This document shows positions 30,818 through 42,525 of a stretch of 64,000 bases of DNA, one piece after another (the stretch's first letter is position 1; the number at the start of each line of letters is the position of its first letter). Position numbers and translations under genes: made by a program. The notes under the pieces were generated by a model. The model was given only the letters and a program-made list of their open reading frames with translations. It was not told the origin of the DNA and ran no database searches. The stretch covers positions 806,001 through 870,000 of the forward strand of contig JAUCEF010000005.1 in NCBI GenBank assembly GCA_033558025.1, written 5' to 3'. The stretch is from Phytophthora sp. 'mugwort' (lineage: Eukaryota > Oomycota > Peronosporomycetes > Peronosporales > Peronosporaceae).

Positions 30818-32635
30818 TTAAACGCTAAGGGGGTGCATAGCCTCGCTCTCCCATCGCAGCATACCGAACATCGCTTCGTTGGCGAGCTGGTTCAGCACCT
30901 TGTCGTCCTTCTCACCCTTAACGTCGTAGTAACCCAAGAAGTGAGCCTTCCACTGCGACGTCTCGTTTTCCCCGCCAACAAACATCCAGCCCTGGCACTC
31001 GTCACCACGGATGCAGTTCTCAGCAGCCTCAGTTTGCACCGTGATCGACTTAATACCAATGAAGTAATTGTCTCCGTCACGGAAACGGAACGCCACCGAG
31101 ATGAACTCGCGGTCCGACAGATCCGAGGCCACCGACGCAATGCGGTGAACAACCACGATATCGTCCGTCACTTTCTGCAAGATTCGGAACTGCTTCACAT
31201 CCGGATAAATACGCTTGAACTTGTCTGGGGAAGTGATAATTTCCCACGACGCATCAGCTACCTCACGAATATTCTTATCGCTGATAGAACGGACAGCGCG
31301 AAAGCTCAGGCACGTACTCGCAGCCCACAGCTCCGTCTTCCAGCCCATGGCGTAGCACACGTTCGTCTTCGAGTTCACCGACGGACCAAATGTCTTCAAC
31401 TCGTTGTACGCGTGACGCACGGCCTCGTGACACAAGTTCAAGTCCACCACCAAAGTAGGACCCTTCAGAGGGTTCATCTGGTCGCTGATCCACATCGGAA
31501 CTCCAGCGATCTTCTTGCGGTCCACGTCGCGGCAATCGCTCGGTAGCGCATTCAGACCGTACTGGATCATGCGAGCAAAGTTCTCGTGCTGCAACAGCTG
31601 CTCCTTCAGCTTGTTGTTGTCCTTGCGCAGAGTCTGCACCGTCAGCATCTGCTTCTCGTACGCCTCTGTCAGAGCCTGCTCGCTCATGCCAGCCATCTGA
31701 GAGCACTGCTCTGTCAGGTCGCCGCCGATGATGCGAATCTGCTCCTTTAGCTCCGCGATACGGTCGCGCAGGAAACTCTCCTCGTCCTTCTGTTTTTTAC
31801 GGCGACGACGCGAGGCGTAGCGGACCTGCTGACGACGGCGCTCCTTCTTCTTCTGGACATCATCCTCGCCCAAGTTGCCGTCCTCGTCACTGCTTCCACC
31901 GTTGTTGCTTGACGTGGCCAGCGCGCGCGAACTAGTCGACGACTTGGACACCGCACTAGGGACAATAGCACTAGGTGCCACAGCTGCAGGACGGGGAGCA
32001 GCAGGGGCTGAAACGCTAGCACCCAAACTACCTAGGCCTCCGATAGGTGACGGCCCACCCATGTTTGGCTGCTGCTGCATGCCAATACCCATTCGGCCAC
32101 CAACACCATTAGGTGCCATCTGGTTCATGTGCATGGAGCTACCCATTCCCTGCTGCATGGGCGAAGCCTGACTGGGCAGCGGCAGTCCCTGGGTGCGTCC
32201 AGGCTGGAGATTGAGCGCCTGCGAGCGCGGCGGCACGAGGTGAGACTGGTCGTAGATGTGGCTGGGCATCTGTCCCATGTTCTGCTGCTGCTGCGCGCTC
32301 ATGCTCACTGGGTCTCCCAATGCACTCATGAGGTCGTCCAGGTCGTCCTCAGGCGCCACCATTCCCTGCTGTGGCATAAGGCCACCAAGGCCCTGCATTC
32401 CTCCGGCGCGAGTTCCAGGGTGTTGTTGGTGCATCATGTGCCCGCCGACGGCCTGGGGCTGGTGGAACATGCCGTTGTTCATGGGCAGCGGGTCGAACAT
32501 CATGTCCTGCATGCTGTAATGCTGTTGCTGCATGCCCGGTTGCGGCATGCGCTGCTGTTGCTGTTGCTGAGGCATGCCAACGGGCAGACCCCCACGGCCA
32601 GCGGGTATGCCGTATGGAGCGTTGCGCTGGTCCAT
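30818..32635 (-). CDS. bZIP transcription factor with START-like C-terminus, copy B
   Basis: A single exon of 605 residues, the tandem paralogue of copy A in the same orientation. The N-terminal 235 residues have the same Gln/Met-rich character with many replacements and indels. The bZIP (about 262-322) carries Val271 at the Asn position. The C-terminal domain differs at scattered sites (for example SFRAVRSISDKN against NFRAMRSISDKN). Between 31306 and 31948 no difference from copy A was seen by eye, silent sites included, while both flanks differ at many sites. Both copies look intact, so both may be expressed. Its promoter block at 32715-32768 resembles that of copy A. Confidence 0.9.
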   Translation of the reverse strand: MDQRNAPYGIPAGRGGLPVGMPQQQQQQRMPQPGMQQQHYSMQDMMFDPLPMNNGMFHQPQAVGGHMMHQQHPGTRAGGMQGLGGLMPQQGMVAPEDDLDDLMSALGDPVSMSAQQQQNMGQMPSHIYDQSHLVPPRSQALNLQPGRTQGLPLPSQASPMQQGMGSSMHMNQMAPNGVGGRMGIGMQQQPNMGGPSPIGGLGSLGASVSAPAAPRPAAVAPSAIVPSAVSKSSTSSRALATSSNNGGSSDEDGNLGEDDVQKKKERRRQQVRYASRRRRKKQKDEESFLRDRIAELKEQIRIIGGDLTEQCSQMAGMSEQALTEAYEKQMLTVQTLRKDNNKLKEQLLQHENFARMIQYGLNALPSDCRDVDRKKIAGVPMWISDQMNPLKGPTLVVDLNLCHEAVRHAYNELKTFGPSVNSKTNVCYAMGWKTELWAASTCLSFRAVRSISDKNIREVADASWEIITSPDKFKRIYPDVKQFRILQKVTDDIVVVHRIASVASDLSDREFISVAFRFRDGDNYFIGIKSITVQTEAAENCIRGDECQGWMFVGGENETSQWKAHFLGYYDVKGEKDDKVLNQLANEAMFGMLRWESEAMHPLSV

Positions 32636-33351
32636 CCGCTCAAGGGGGGGGGGACGCTACCGACGGCTTGATGACGAATGCGATTCGGTTGTGAGGCGCC
32701 GTGAGGGATTGATAGGCTGCAATTCAAATGAAATGCAGCAATTCATTTCGGAGCGTCCTTCGGCCAATCAAATCGCGCGAGCGACAGGGGCCATCAGGCG
32801 CACTAAGCCCGTCTCCCCTTACCATACGAAAACCAAGTCATTTGGTTGATCTCTCAACGATTACAGCTCATCCTCGAAGTTAAACTTCTCTAGAGCGTGT
32901 GCAATGGTGGCACTAAGTGGCGCCAGTGATGCACGACTGGCGTTGCCGGCTGCTTGGTAAAATACTTGCCTCAGGCGATGCCTGACAGTACAGCAAAACT
33001 CGACCCCCCGCATGGCTACAATCTCGCCTGCATGTTAGTTAGCGGCAACGCTCGACGGCTTAGACTACGCCGTAGGAGAAAACGTTACAAATCCACACAA
33101 CACACGAACAAATCCACAAGCGCAGTAACTCATCCACAACTGTCCTAACTATTCCACAGACTTGTGGACCTATCCACACGAAGGCACAATGAGAGCGCTT
33201 TTAGCCAATTAGGGGCGGGCGAGTTTTAAGGATTAGTTTTAACCAATCGCTCCCTCTACCAGTTAGACCTTTGAAATAAAAACATACCCACCTTTATCAA
33301 ATTTCCTGGGGTGGGCGCCAAAGGAGTCCTCGCCATTCAAACAGTAGCACG
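32636..33351. other. Promoter of bZIP B and adjoining repeat-bearing spacer
   Basis: The first 135 bp contain a G-run and the conserved promoter block (32715-32768). Beyond it no gene is seen; a cluster of TCCACA words lies at 33092-33178 ahead of the second MULE. Confidence 0.4.
33092..33178. repeat. Cluster of TCCACA/TGTGGA motifs
   Basis: TCCACA occurs at 33092, 33112, 33133, 33153 and 33173 and its complement TGTGGA at 33163, with a regular spacing of about 20 bp. Such arrays are typical of transposase-binding subterminal repeats; the adjoining MULE is the likely owner. Confidence 0.5.
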
Positions 33352-34790
33352 ATGGCATCTGGAAGCTATGACTGGAAACCGATTTCGTCTTCGCTTAGTG
33401 AGCTCGGTGCGAAGAATTTCTTAACGGCTAGAGACGAAGATACACACCCGCAAGCAATTTGGTAAAATGCCAAATTTGTGACCTGAATGTGAACTCCACC
33501 AAATGCGCTATCGAATTATAGCTTGCAAGTCTTCGAGCCTGTGGAAATGCTGTCGTCAAGCATGCAAGTGGAAATAAAGTATTGACGTGCCAAGAAACCA
33601 AGAAAAGCGACATATACCGCTCTGGATCTCATAACACCGATAAGGCATCTCCGAAGAAATCAAAGCCTACACTGAACATGAAGCGACTGGAACGACAACT
33701 CGTAGGATAACACGCGAAGCCAAACTGCATACGCCACGATATTTGAGAGCGGTTTAAACTCGAGCGCGCATCAGCCCCCTCACTTTCTCAAGTACAGAAT
33801 CTTTTATCTCATCCCAAGCGTACCAAGCTGCAAGAGACCGATTTTATTGAGGACATGGAGAAATTTGCTGGCCGCAATAAATTTCACGCTGATTTGAACG
33901 ATGGAGATCTGTTTTCTTTGGGTTTAAAGTGAACGAAAATGGCGCACCAGTTTTTGGAGATGGATCAGATGCGCAACCTCTTGTCGTTGGCGTTTCGACA
34001 CCCTACATGCTGCAGATTATGTTCTTCATATCGATGTGACGCACAAATTGAACCAGTCGGGTTATCCTACAACAGTTGTTGGACTGTCAGACGCATCTCG
34101 GAGCTTTTACCCGGTTGCATTCTTCGTGACTCCGCAAGTTACGGTGCCGGTAATGAGCATCGCACTGACCCATCTTTTTGAAACATACAAGAAACTCACT
34201 GGTGAACTTCCCGTGGTGCGCTACTGTATGGCTGATGCTGATAAGGCCCAGTTCAATGCTGTGAGGTCTGTTGTCGCATTCAAAACTCAGAACATCGCGG
34301 AGATGGTATACCTTATGTGCTTCTTTCACGTGGTAAAAAATGTTGGAGAGCATGCTTCAGGCTTGACTGGAAATTCATATTCCTTGATTTTTTACCACCT
34401 CTACGAAATACATTTGCACGAGATGCCCAAGAATTTAAGCTGCTATCAGAAAGAGCGATCAAGAAGTGGAAAGTGGTCCCAGAGCTGCGTAAATTCGCTG
34501 ATTATTTTATGAAACAGTGGCTGGATTCACAGTTTTATTTTCTAATTGGGCGATGTTTTGCACGCCTTCAGGATATGATGTTACGGAATTACCCTGTTAA
34601 GACGTTCAACAGGACAATCAAGCAAGACTACACATTCCACTCGCTGGTTAAACTTGTGAGTTGATGGATCGACTACAATTGATGTGTCGTCACTGGTCTC
34701 GTGATCAGCGTGCGCTAAATCATATATCTATACCTAATCGAGAAGTGCTGAACCGCGAGAAAATTTTATCTGAAAAGAAAGCGCTTTGGG
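33352..34790 (+). pseudogene. MULE transposase, second family, decayed
   Basis: The N-terminus can start at ATG 33352 (MASGSYDWKPISSSLSELG) but stops soon follow. The best-preserved part (34036-34350) has THKLNQSGYPTTVVGLSD, FYPVAFFVT and YCMADADKAQFNAV, the MULE DDE core, then FFHVVKNVGE. Further frame changes lead to KKWKVVPELRKFADYF and NRTIKQDYTFHSLVKL (34390-34660). It does not closely match the 16.8-18.7 kb MULE. Mariner copy 1 begins at its 3' side and may have inserted there. Confidence 0.65.
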
Positions 34791-34799
34791 CAGTACAGA

Positions 34800-35836
34800 C
34801 GCAACGCACTAGCGCCAGAGCCGCTCCTCACGCATCCACCCTGCGTTGGCCCCCGAGAACAAGCTGCAGCGCATTGAGTGGGCAATTTCTTTCATCGACG
34901 AAACAAGCACAAGTTTGAGTCGATGATTGACGTGGTCCACGTCGATGAAAAGTGGTTTAATGCGGACAAGGACAAGCGATCGTACCTGGTACTTGACGGT
35001 GAAGAGCCGCAACAGCGAAACTGGCGCAGCGAGCGCTTCATTACCAAGACAATGTTTTTTGCAGGTGTAGGGCGCCCACGGTAAGACTTTGACATTCCTT
35101 CTGTTTTTGATATTTGACAAATCATGAATATATATTTCTGCAGGTACGACCCAAGCCGGAAAACGTACTGGGACGGCAAACTGGGAATTTGGCCTTTTAC
35201 TGAGCATTACCAAGCTAAGCGGAGCAGCGTCAATCGACCTCGTGGCACTATCTGTACCCGCAACATCGATACAGTAAATCGCGACGTGTACAAGACGTAC
35301 CTGCTCAAGTTTGTCATCCCCGCCATTAAATTCAAGTGGCCGAGGGGTGGACGTGGGAGACTGATCCTGATACAACAAGACAACGCGAAGCCGCATGTGT
35401 CCCCTCATGAACAAGACGTGGTGGCCGCTGGCACAGCTGACGGCTGGAAAATCCGTCTGGTATGCCAGCCGCCAAACTCTCCGGATTAAACGTCCTGGAT
35501 CTGGGGCTCTTTGCCTCGTTGCAATCGATTCAGTACCGGACACCACTTCGCAGCATCGAAGACATCATCCAAGCTGTCGAGGCTGCGTATGCGAAGCTCA
35601 GTACGGAGACGATGGACAACGTCTTTCTGACGCTTCAGCAGTGCATGTTGAGCACTCTACAAGCTTCAGGCGGCAATGCGTACAAAGTGCCTCATATGGG
35701 CAAAGCGAAGCTCCGTAACGCAGACTTACTGCCCGACTCGCTTGATTGCGGGGTGGATATATTCGACGCTGCTCTTGCTGTGTTGGAGCAGGCTGGACAT
35801 GGAAGCCCTTCATTTTTCAATACCTCCCTTAGTTGA
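34800..35836 (+). pseudogene. mariner-type transposase, copy 1 (N-truncated, frameshifted)
   Basis: This has the DDE_3 core of mariner-like transposases: DVVHVDEKWFN (34931-34963) with the first Asp, LIQQDNAKPHV (about 35368-35400) with the second, and PPNSPD followed by NVLDLGLF with the third. A stop at 35487-35489 falls inside that motif; loss of one T explains it. A 63-bp GT-AG intron (35081-35143) splits GRPR from YDPSRKTYWDGKLG in frame. The C-terminal part (to 35836) is intact. The helix-turn-helix N-terminus found in copy 2 is missing. Confidence 0.75.
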
Positions 35837-36229
35837 TTAATACAGCGGTGGTGTTCACGTTAAAAACCTACTCACTATCATATAGCCTTGTTGCGTTTAT
35901 TTCCGCCCAGAGGAAGTAAATAACATTGACAGAATCCGCGCTTTGCAAGAGGAAAAAGGGTTTTATCGTAATCTCAAGAAATTTAGCGGTATTCAATCTG
36001 TACGGCGCCATCACCCCCATGTATTGACGCATCCCTCAATTACAGAACAGTCAAAAACGTGCCGTATAGTCTCTATTAGGCGTCTATTCAGGTGGGGTTT
36101 TATCGGCTGTTATTGCGATATGCGCCAAATCACAAGATTATTAAATCCAATTAGCTGCTACCTCGGTTCAAGACAATGATTAGCAAATAAAATTGCAGAT
36201 TAAAAAAATACGATTTATTGGTTAAGAAT
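35837..36229. other. AT-rich spacer between two convergent mariner copies
   Basis: No gene is seen. The region is AT-rich with scattered stops in all frames and probably contains both elements' 3' ends. Confidence 0.35.
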
Positions 36230-37627
36230 CTGAGCTGTCAGGGCTTTGTAGCCATTTTCAACAGTTGAGTTGTTGTTAAAGACGTTGAACAAACGCCACC
36301 GGGCCCGACGGACTTACGAACCCGAGGAGCTTAAACCATTGCCCCCCTCGTTAGAAATTATGCATTCCAGCACTTTTTGCAAAGTGAGGAAGCATTTCTA
36401 TGGTTTGATATTTTATGCTATTAAATGCAGTCTTTACTGCTTCAATCAGCCCGATCTGGTTCGTAGGCTGCCGATACTGTATGGATTGAATCGCATTAAA
36501 ATTCCCAAAACCAGTATGTTACAGTCAGGCGAACGTGGTGGCTGGCTCGCCATTTTGATGTTCCAGCCTCCTTCTTTCCCTGCTTCACCAATCTCACCAT
36601 GATCTTCGCCAACATGCGGGCCGGCGTTGTCCTGTTGGACTTGAATTCTTGAGGTTTTCCGTCCTGAATACGTCAAATGTCAAATGAGCATAATTAAATC
36701 AAGTCAAAACAATGACTAAATACGTACCTGGCCACTTTTCGCGAATTGCTGGAAAGACCTTCTCCTTGAGCAGCCAAACTTACTCTTTTCTTGTCATGTT
36801 GATGTTCTTCGTGATAGGAGTGCCAGCAACTCGATTTTTACGTCTTCTTGGCCTTGGTGTATTCAACAATCGGCCAAATCCCGATTTTACCGTCAAAGTG
36901 TGTCTTTTTTGAAAAATTGTACCGCGGTCTCGCTACGGCTGCTAGAAACATTACCTTACCAATGTACCGTTTGTTGGGACACGATCGGTAAGGCAACGCT
37001 TCATCAGCAGCCAAATAATAGCGAGACGACCCCTTGTACATATTAAACCACTTTTCATCTATATGCACAACATCATACATTGAATCAAAGCGATACGAAA
37101 GCCCGCCCAAAGCCAATATTAGATTGAACTTATATCAGGCAATACATTGATTTAAACTATAATAGTAACCTACCGACAGGTTGATGCACGTGGGCAAGAG
37201 CCCAGGTCAGCCGCTGGAGCTTGTGCGCGTCGGTAAGATGTGGCTTGACCCAGGTGATGAAGCGCTGCAGCACCTTGGCCTTGAGGTGATGCTGCAGTGT
37301 CGAGCTTGGGATGCCGGTGGCCGCCTCCAGAGCACGCAGCATCTGGCGCTGGCAGGGCGGCACCGCAGCGACGCGCTGGCCCGCCTCCTCGGTGCTCAGC
37401 CGGGCCTTCCTGGGCGGGTACGACCGACCCGGCTGACGGAGAGCGGCCACGTCGTCACGCATGCCCCAAATGGCCTCGATGGCCGCGCGACTGAGCCCAA
37501 ACGCCTTCTTGGCACGCGCGACTGTGCCGTAGCGGAGGCGGCTTTCCTTACTGGGCTTGGAAAGGAAGACCACCACCGCGACGCGCGTTGCCGGCGTGAT
37601 ATCCTTGGCGCCAAGTGTCCTCGCCAT
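36230..37627 (-). pseudogene. mariner-type transposase, copy 2
   Basis: Exon 1 (37627 to about 37158) encodes MARTLGAKDITPATRVAVVV and a helix-turn-helix region, ending HVHQPVG before a GT donor. The catalytic part (37116-36838) has YDVVHIDEKWFNMYKG and AVARPRYNFSKKTHFDGKIG; the second Asp is in VQQDNAGPHV and the third in PPRSPDCNI (36650-36500). Frame changes continue to about 36230. The intron that splits copy 1 after GRPR is absent here (ARPRYNF is continuous). Exon 1 is very GC-rich while the rest is AT-rich. Likely inactive. Confidence 0.72.
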
Positions 37628-38755
37628 CTTGTTCCTTTTGCGTTATGAGGCCTGCAGCGAATTAGTGGTAGCTGCGAACCGTTTTACGGTCGACGAACCC
37701 CTAACAATATTAGCCAATAGGATCCTTATAACTATTTTGTGTGGTAGCCAAACTGTCCATAGTTTGGTGGGACAGATAGGTACTCACAAACTGATGTGAA
37801 GATCTTAAGGGGACGAAACAGCATCCTACAGAAGGAGTACAGGTGCTGCCTCGTCTCTGCTCGCAAAGTGATAATCCAAAACTGCGACAGAAAGGTGCGT
37901 ATTCCACCAAGCTGATATATTCTCGTAGATTTGTACCCCTTAGCTCAAGTTGATAAGGCCTAATATCCCGCCAAAGCTTGTCACCAAACTCGTGCTGGGC
38001 AACAAAATCATAAGCAGCAGTCTCGGGGATTTCGATAGGTTTGTCTTCACGATATAAAAAGGGTCATACTGCTTTCCGGTTGAGTCGGCACGAAAATTTT
38101 CCCGTGAAGCGCTCCTTTTCTTGCCGCCGCATCGTACCATATAGTTTTCCTCTATTTACTGGTGGTCGTCTTTGGCAAATTATTAAAGCAAATGCCGCTT
38201 CGGTGGGCGTTGTAAATCTTATCTACACCGACCTCAAGTTTTGTTTTATTTCACCTTTGCCTAGAACGCTTGGGCCGCTTGCTACATAGCAGCGGGGGGG
38301 GGATTCTGTCCTTGCCGTGTCTAGGCGCGCTACGAGAGGCCATGGCGAAAAAGAAAAGCTTGCTGCCAGCTCCAGCCCCCTTCAAATATATCTTCAGGGA
38401 CGCCTTCATCGTGAGCTACCTCCTGCGCTCGTAGCTGGAACACCAGCCGCGATACTGGAAGACCTTCCCCAAGCAATGAATTTGCCACTTCACGAGGCCC
38501 TCTTCACCAGCGCCGGAAATGTTAGTTCCAGTGCCCCTCGTGCGGACGGACTTGAGACTTGCAGTAGAAGCTGATGCAGTCACACGTTCAATATGCTCCT
38601 GTCTTAACCCACTCGTAAATTCGTTTTCGCTTGTTGCGCTTTTTTTTTTGTCACGAGAGGACTGTAGAATTTATCGAGAGTAGAGGGCATGTCGTTCTCT
38701 GTAGATTACATCGAGTTTCTTTGTGTAGCTCTCGCACTCTCGCTTGTAGTTGATG
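37628..38755. other. Gene-free stretch
   Basis: No recognisable gene in 1.1 kb. There is a G-run of 10 (about 38294) and a T-run (about 38640). Frames here are short and unlike known families. Confidence 0.35.
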
Positions 38756-39687
38756 GAGATGAAAAAAGCTGATGGCGTCGACAATATTCTGCGTGGAAAC
38801 TACTCCTACAACCCACCAGCGGCTGCACTATCACAGTTTGACCTTCCGGTCTGTGAAGTGAATAGTGAGGTGGATCTACGACAGTCGCGTGCTGGTGAAG
38901 AACTAACTCTCCACGATGTGACCAAACGGCTTCCAGCGGACATCATAACTCACATCTTTAATATTTTTCCTGCTGGGGGAGATCAGTATGTTGCAACCTG
39001 GCCCCAACCGTTTGCACGAAAGCATTCAACAGAAACTGAAGGAGTTAAACCTTCGTCTTACTACGTTGCGAGAGAAGCAATGGAAGGATATGCTTGCTTA
39101 GCTTTCGGTATGGGCAGTGGTTGAGCACAATATCGATGTTAACTGTGATAAAATCATTAGCTGCGCTGCGAAAGCTTGGCGACTGCAAGTCCGTCGTTCC
39201 GAGAACAATCGGAGCCGAAGCGCAGGCGTGTAGCGGCAAATGCGTACAAAGCTTCATCTCGGCGAAGAGCAGCAGCATTGAAGTGATGAATTTTGATCGA
39301 GCGCACTGGGCGGCTTATCACATCGATGTCCAATCTCAAGCGTGCCGTCGTTTTGATCCTCAGCATGAGGGTACATGCTACAACAAGATGGAGGCAAGCC
39401 TGAAAGAAGTGGTCGAGCCGCTCTTGCCGTTCGACAGCGAGCTTACATACTATAGGCACGCCTCCTGCATGCAGCAAAACAGCGACAATTGCGGTCTATG
39501 GTGTCTGATTGTGCTAGAGTTGTCTAGCCTCCCTTGGCACAAGGGCCTGTACAAGTTGGTTCCGTACCTTCGGCTGCGGCACTTAATTATGTGCCTGGAC
39601 TTCATCGAGGAAATTTACAAGCGGAATCCGACCATCGTTAGCAGCAACCTGCGTGTCGCGCTGCGTTCGCCGATACGTCGATGCTGA
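38756..39687 (+). pseudogene. Ulp1/C48-type cysteine peptidase, transposon-associated
   Basis: The start ATG 38756 opens a 123-residue polar region ending at 39124. The peptidase continues in another frame from about 39094. The catalytic set is visible: His at 39304 (AHWAAYHID), Asp at 39325, Gln in MQQNSDNCG and Cys at 39490. Ulp1-family enzymes cut SUMO, but in plant and oomycete genomes many copies are cargo of MULE or other DNA transposons. Its position between transposon relics, and the frameshift near 39100, support a mobile origin. No transposase lies directly beside it, so the host element is uncertain. Confidence 0.65.
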
Positions 39688-40382
39688 TACGCTAAGTCAG
39701 GCTGCTGAAATTGCCTAGTCGTGCCGTCTGACTGCTTCAGCAGTACGAATCTCTAAATATAGAGAAACCATCCATTGTCTTTCCGGCTATAAATTGGTCA
39801 GCATAGGCACAGCTGTCTTCCGCTCCATACTCGTTTGTTTTCGGGCACGTGTTCGCGCAACCATCCAGCAAAGTCGAGATCGGCACACTAAAACCCACCT
39901 GTATCATGTAGTACCATCTGATCGAATGACTGACCAACCCAAAACCATCTAGATCCCATCTGAAACCATCTGAATTGTTGGATCACCATTTGCTTTATCC
40001 ACTCACAACCCGCTAATAATCTGTATACCGAATGTGGTTTCGTCAGTGTAGCGGATAAATCAGTTGCGGTGCATTCGCAAATCCAAAAACAATTGGCCAA
40101 GTCGTCAGCATTGATCAAGATCAAGTGTTATCTATTAGATGGCCATGGTAAGGTACCGGTAACTAATGTACTGCAATTTGTATGGGTTCACTAGGCCAGG
40201 TGAAGACGCTCCAGCGAAGATCTCCAACGCCAGAAGCACGTAAACGCGGCAGTTGTAGCTGTCAAATTGCTTGCCGAGGTCCGTTGTGAATCACTCGATA
40301 TGATAACGCGACTCACCGCGGTCTGGGAGCAAGGGGATCATCGATTTAGCGGTTGAGCGCATGTCCAGCCCGTGGGTCAATT
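39688..40382. other. Gene-free stretch with short repeats
   Basis: ACCATCTGA/CCATCTGA words recur near 39909, 39957 and 39966. No coding content recognised. Confidence 0.3.
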
Positions 40383-42155
40383 TCATAGGGCCATAATAGT
40401 GCTGGCGCGGTCGATCATGATTGAGCACCAATTGTTGCCGTTGCAGTTATAGTAATACTCAGAACAACATATTTTACATACCTCTTCCGATAGCAGTCGA
40501 GGTTGGCAGAGCTTCGTTCTCATGTGTGGATCCTCTTGAATTTTAAGTGTGGGTGTCGTTTGAGGAATATAGTAAATTGTGTCTATCCATTTCAACGTAG
40601 AATCTGGGAGGGAAGCTTTGAGCACTGACATCTCCGTAGAATATTTGTCAATTATCACACACTGCAGCTTTCCCTAAGCAGAGTCGTTTTTCTTGAACTC
40701 TTCGATTGCTGCCATCAACGGCGCCGCACGCTCATTTTGAAGAACAGAATGTTGCACAAACCGACCTTCGCCAAAAGCGTCGTGAGTCATGGAGGAGAAA
40801 ACTTTATAATTTGATGCGTTCGTGCCGTGAATATCGTTCATCAAAACCTCTTCAGGAAAGCGTGCAAACATCTCATGCAGATGCCGAGCTTGCAAAGTAA
40901 GGCACGTTGCTATTTTCTACGTATTACAACATCGATAAATCATTAGAACAGCAAACTGGCATATGAAAGCATCAATAATCACAGCTTATCATGTTACGCT
41001 CGACAAAAGTTCGCCCAATGTTTACATCCTCTTCACATAGCTCCTTCATCCATGTCTTCAGCCACTGGGCGCTAGATGCTGATGATGCTTCTCTCTCTCC
41101 AGCCGCCGTGCCAAATTGTGAACGTCACGAATGGACATGTTGCAGTCGGAGTGATCCAGAATGTACTGCAGGATGATCTCCTTTTGGCTGTGGCCTTTCG
41201 GAACTCATTAAGAATAGCGATCGCATCGCTCGGAAGCGCGGTTCGGACTGTGGAGTACTGCTCATAGTTGGCTTTGATGAGTGGCTGAGTACGCGTCAGC
41301 TTCGTACCCGTAACACAGATTGAAAATCGACGGTCGTCCCCATTTCCATTGCCAACACGAACGCACGAATTGATCTGGCGGCATAAACAATGAACGACGT
41401 TAGTTTACCCAACAATCAAACCCATCTGTCCCATCTGTGCCCGTCTGAAGACAGCGCTGCCTACCTAGGCTGGACCCGCAGTCGTATGACTCTCTTGGCG
41501 CTGAAGCTTTGCTTTCCATGCGGTGTGAAGGTGCCAGAATGCGTACCGATCAGCGTCTTGTTGTACAACACCTATTCTTCCGGAATAAATGGCGCTTTCG
41601 AGCGAGTATTTTTGATTTCTTGTTCCGCTCTTCCACCTTGTTGGTGGTGCGAACGCACAAGATCTGCAAGAAAGACGCGTCAGACTACGGTTAGATGGGA
41701 GCAAAGCTCATAGCAATCGTTGAACAACAAACCTAGTAGCTCTTTGCTGAATAATCATTGTACGAGTGGAACATTTCGCAAGAGTCGAACCGAGATTGCA
41801 GCAACGGCGGTGCTACCGCCTCAAGAGCAGACGTCTCACGAACCGACCCCACATCTTTACTATGGTAGCTCATGGTGTCGAAGTGACTGGACACGTCCGA
41901 CGGAGCAAGAGAGTGCGATCCCTCTGATGGAAGAGACCAATCGTGGTCACGATCGAGCTCACCCGCACTGTCGTCGTCACCGCTGGAAAGAACATTTTGG
42001 CGGCGCTTCTGAGCGGTGCTTGGTCGCAGCTCCATTCTTGATACCATCCACGCTACACCCCACACGCAGCCCGGGCGAGTCCGCTGGCCTCCTCGCGAGG
42101 GCTCGACGCGTCTGCTCGACGAATGGTGCGAAACCACAGATAGCTGAAATTCCAC
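40383..42155 (-). pseudogene. ZSWIM/FAR1-type MULE transposase-derived gene, decayed
   Basis: Read from 42155 on the minus strand: an acidic/serine-rich N-part ends in FDSCEMFHSYNDYSAKSY. Another frame gives ILCVRTTNKVEERNKKS (about 41690-41640). Next come YILDHSDCNMSIRDVHNL (about 41170-41110), WLKTWMKELCEEDVNIGRTF, and then FPEEVLMNDIHGTNASNYKV, with DAFGEGRFVQHSVL and AIEEFKKN (40895-40674). The order matches oomycete ZSWIM-like proteins derived from MULE transposases. Stops and shifts are many, and the SWIM finger is not seen. Confidence 0.65.
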
Positions 42156-42525
42156 CTCCCTCCAGGTGTATACACTATACGATGTACGGATGCAATGCTC
42201 GAAGGTAGGGTAGTGTATAAAATGGCTTCTTCCAAAGTCACCTCCAGCGAACTACTGTCTTTTTTCGTTATCACCTGATAACATCTTGTGTTGGATCTGG
42301 GCTAGCCGCGTGTTCGACCTCCAACACGCTTTTATTGAGTCATTTCCTGTCTAAACCGATAGATTTTGCACTTTTCGCATCAGGTGTCAATTTTTTCACC
42401 GACCTATTTATCCATCGAAGAGCACTTTGTCACGCTCGCCTTTCGATCCGCATCAGCAATCGCTGTCATTTCTTGATTCGCTGTCAAGTAGGCGAAGGCA
42501 AGAGATTAAGGACGCACGTCTCGTT
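42156..42525. promoter_or_regulatory. Promoter region of the TE-A-T-R gene
   Basis: AT-rich 370 bp. TCATTTCCTG (about 42340) and TCATTTCTTGATTC (about 42466) resemble parts of the oomycete Inr. The second is about 60 bp before the start codon and is the better candidate. Confidence 0.35.
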
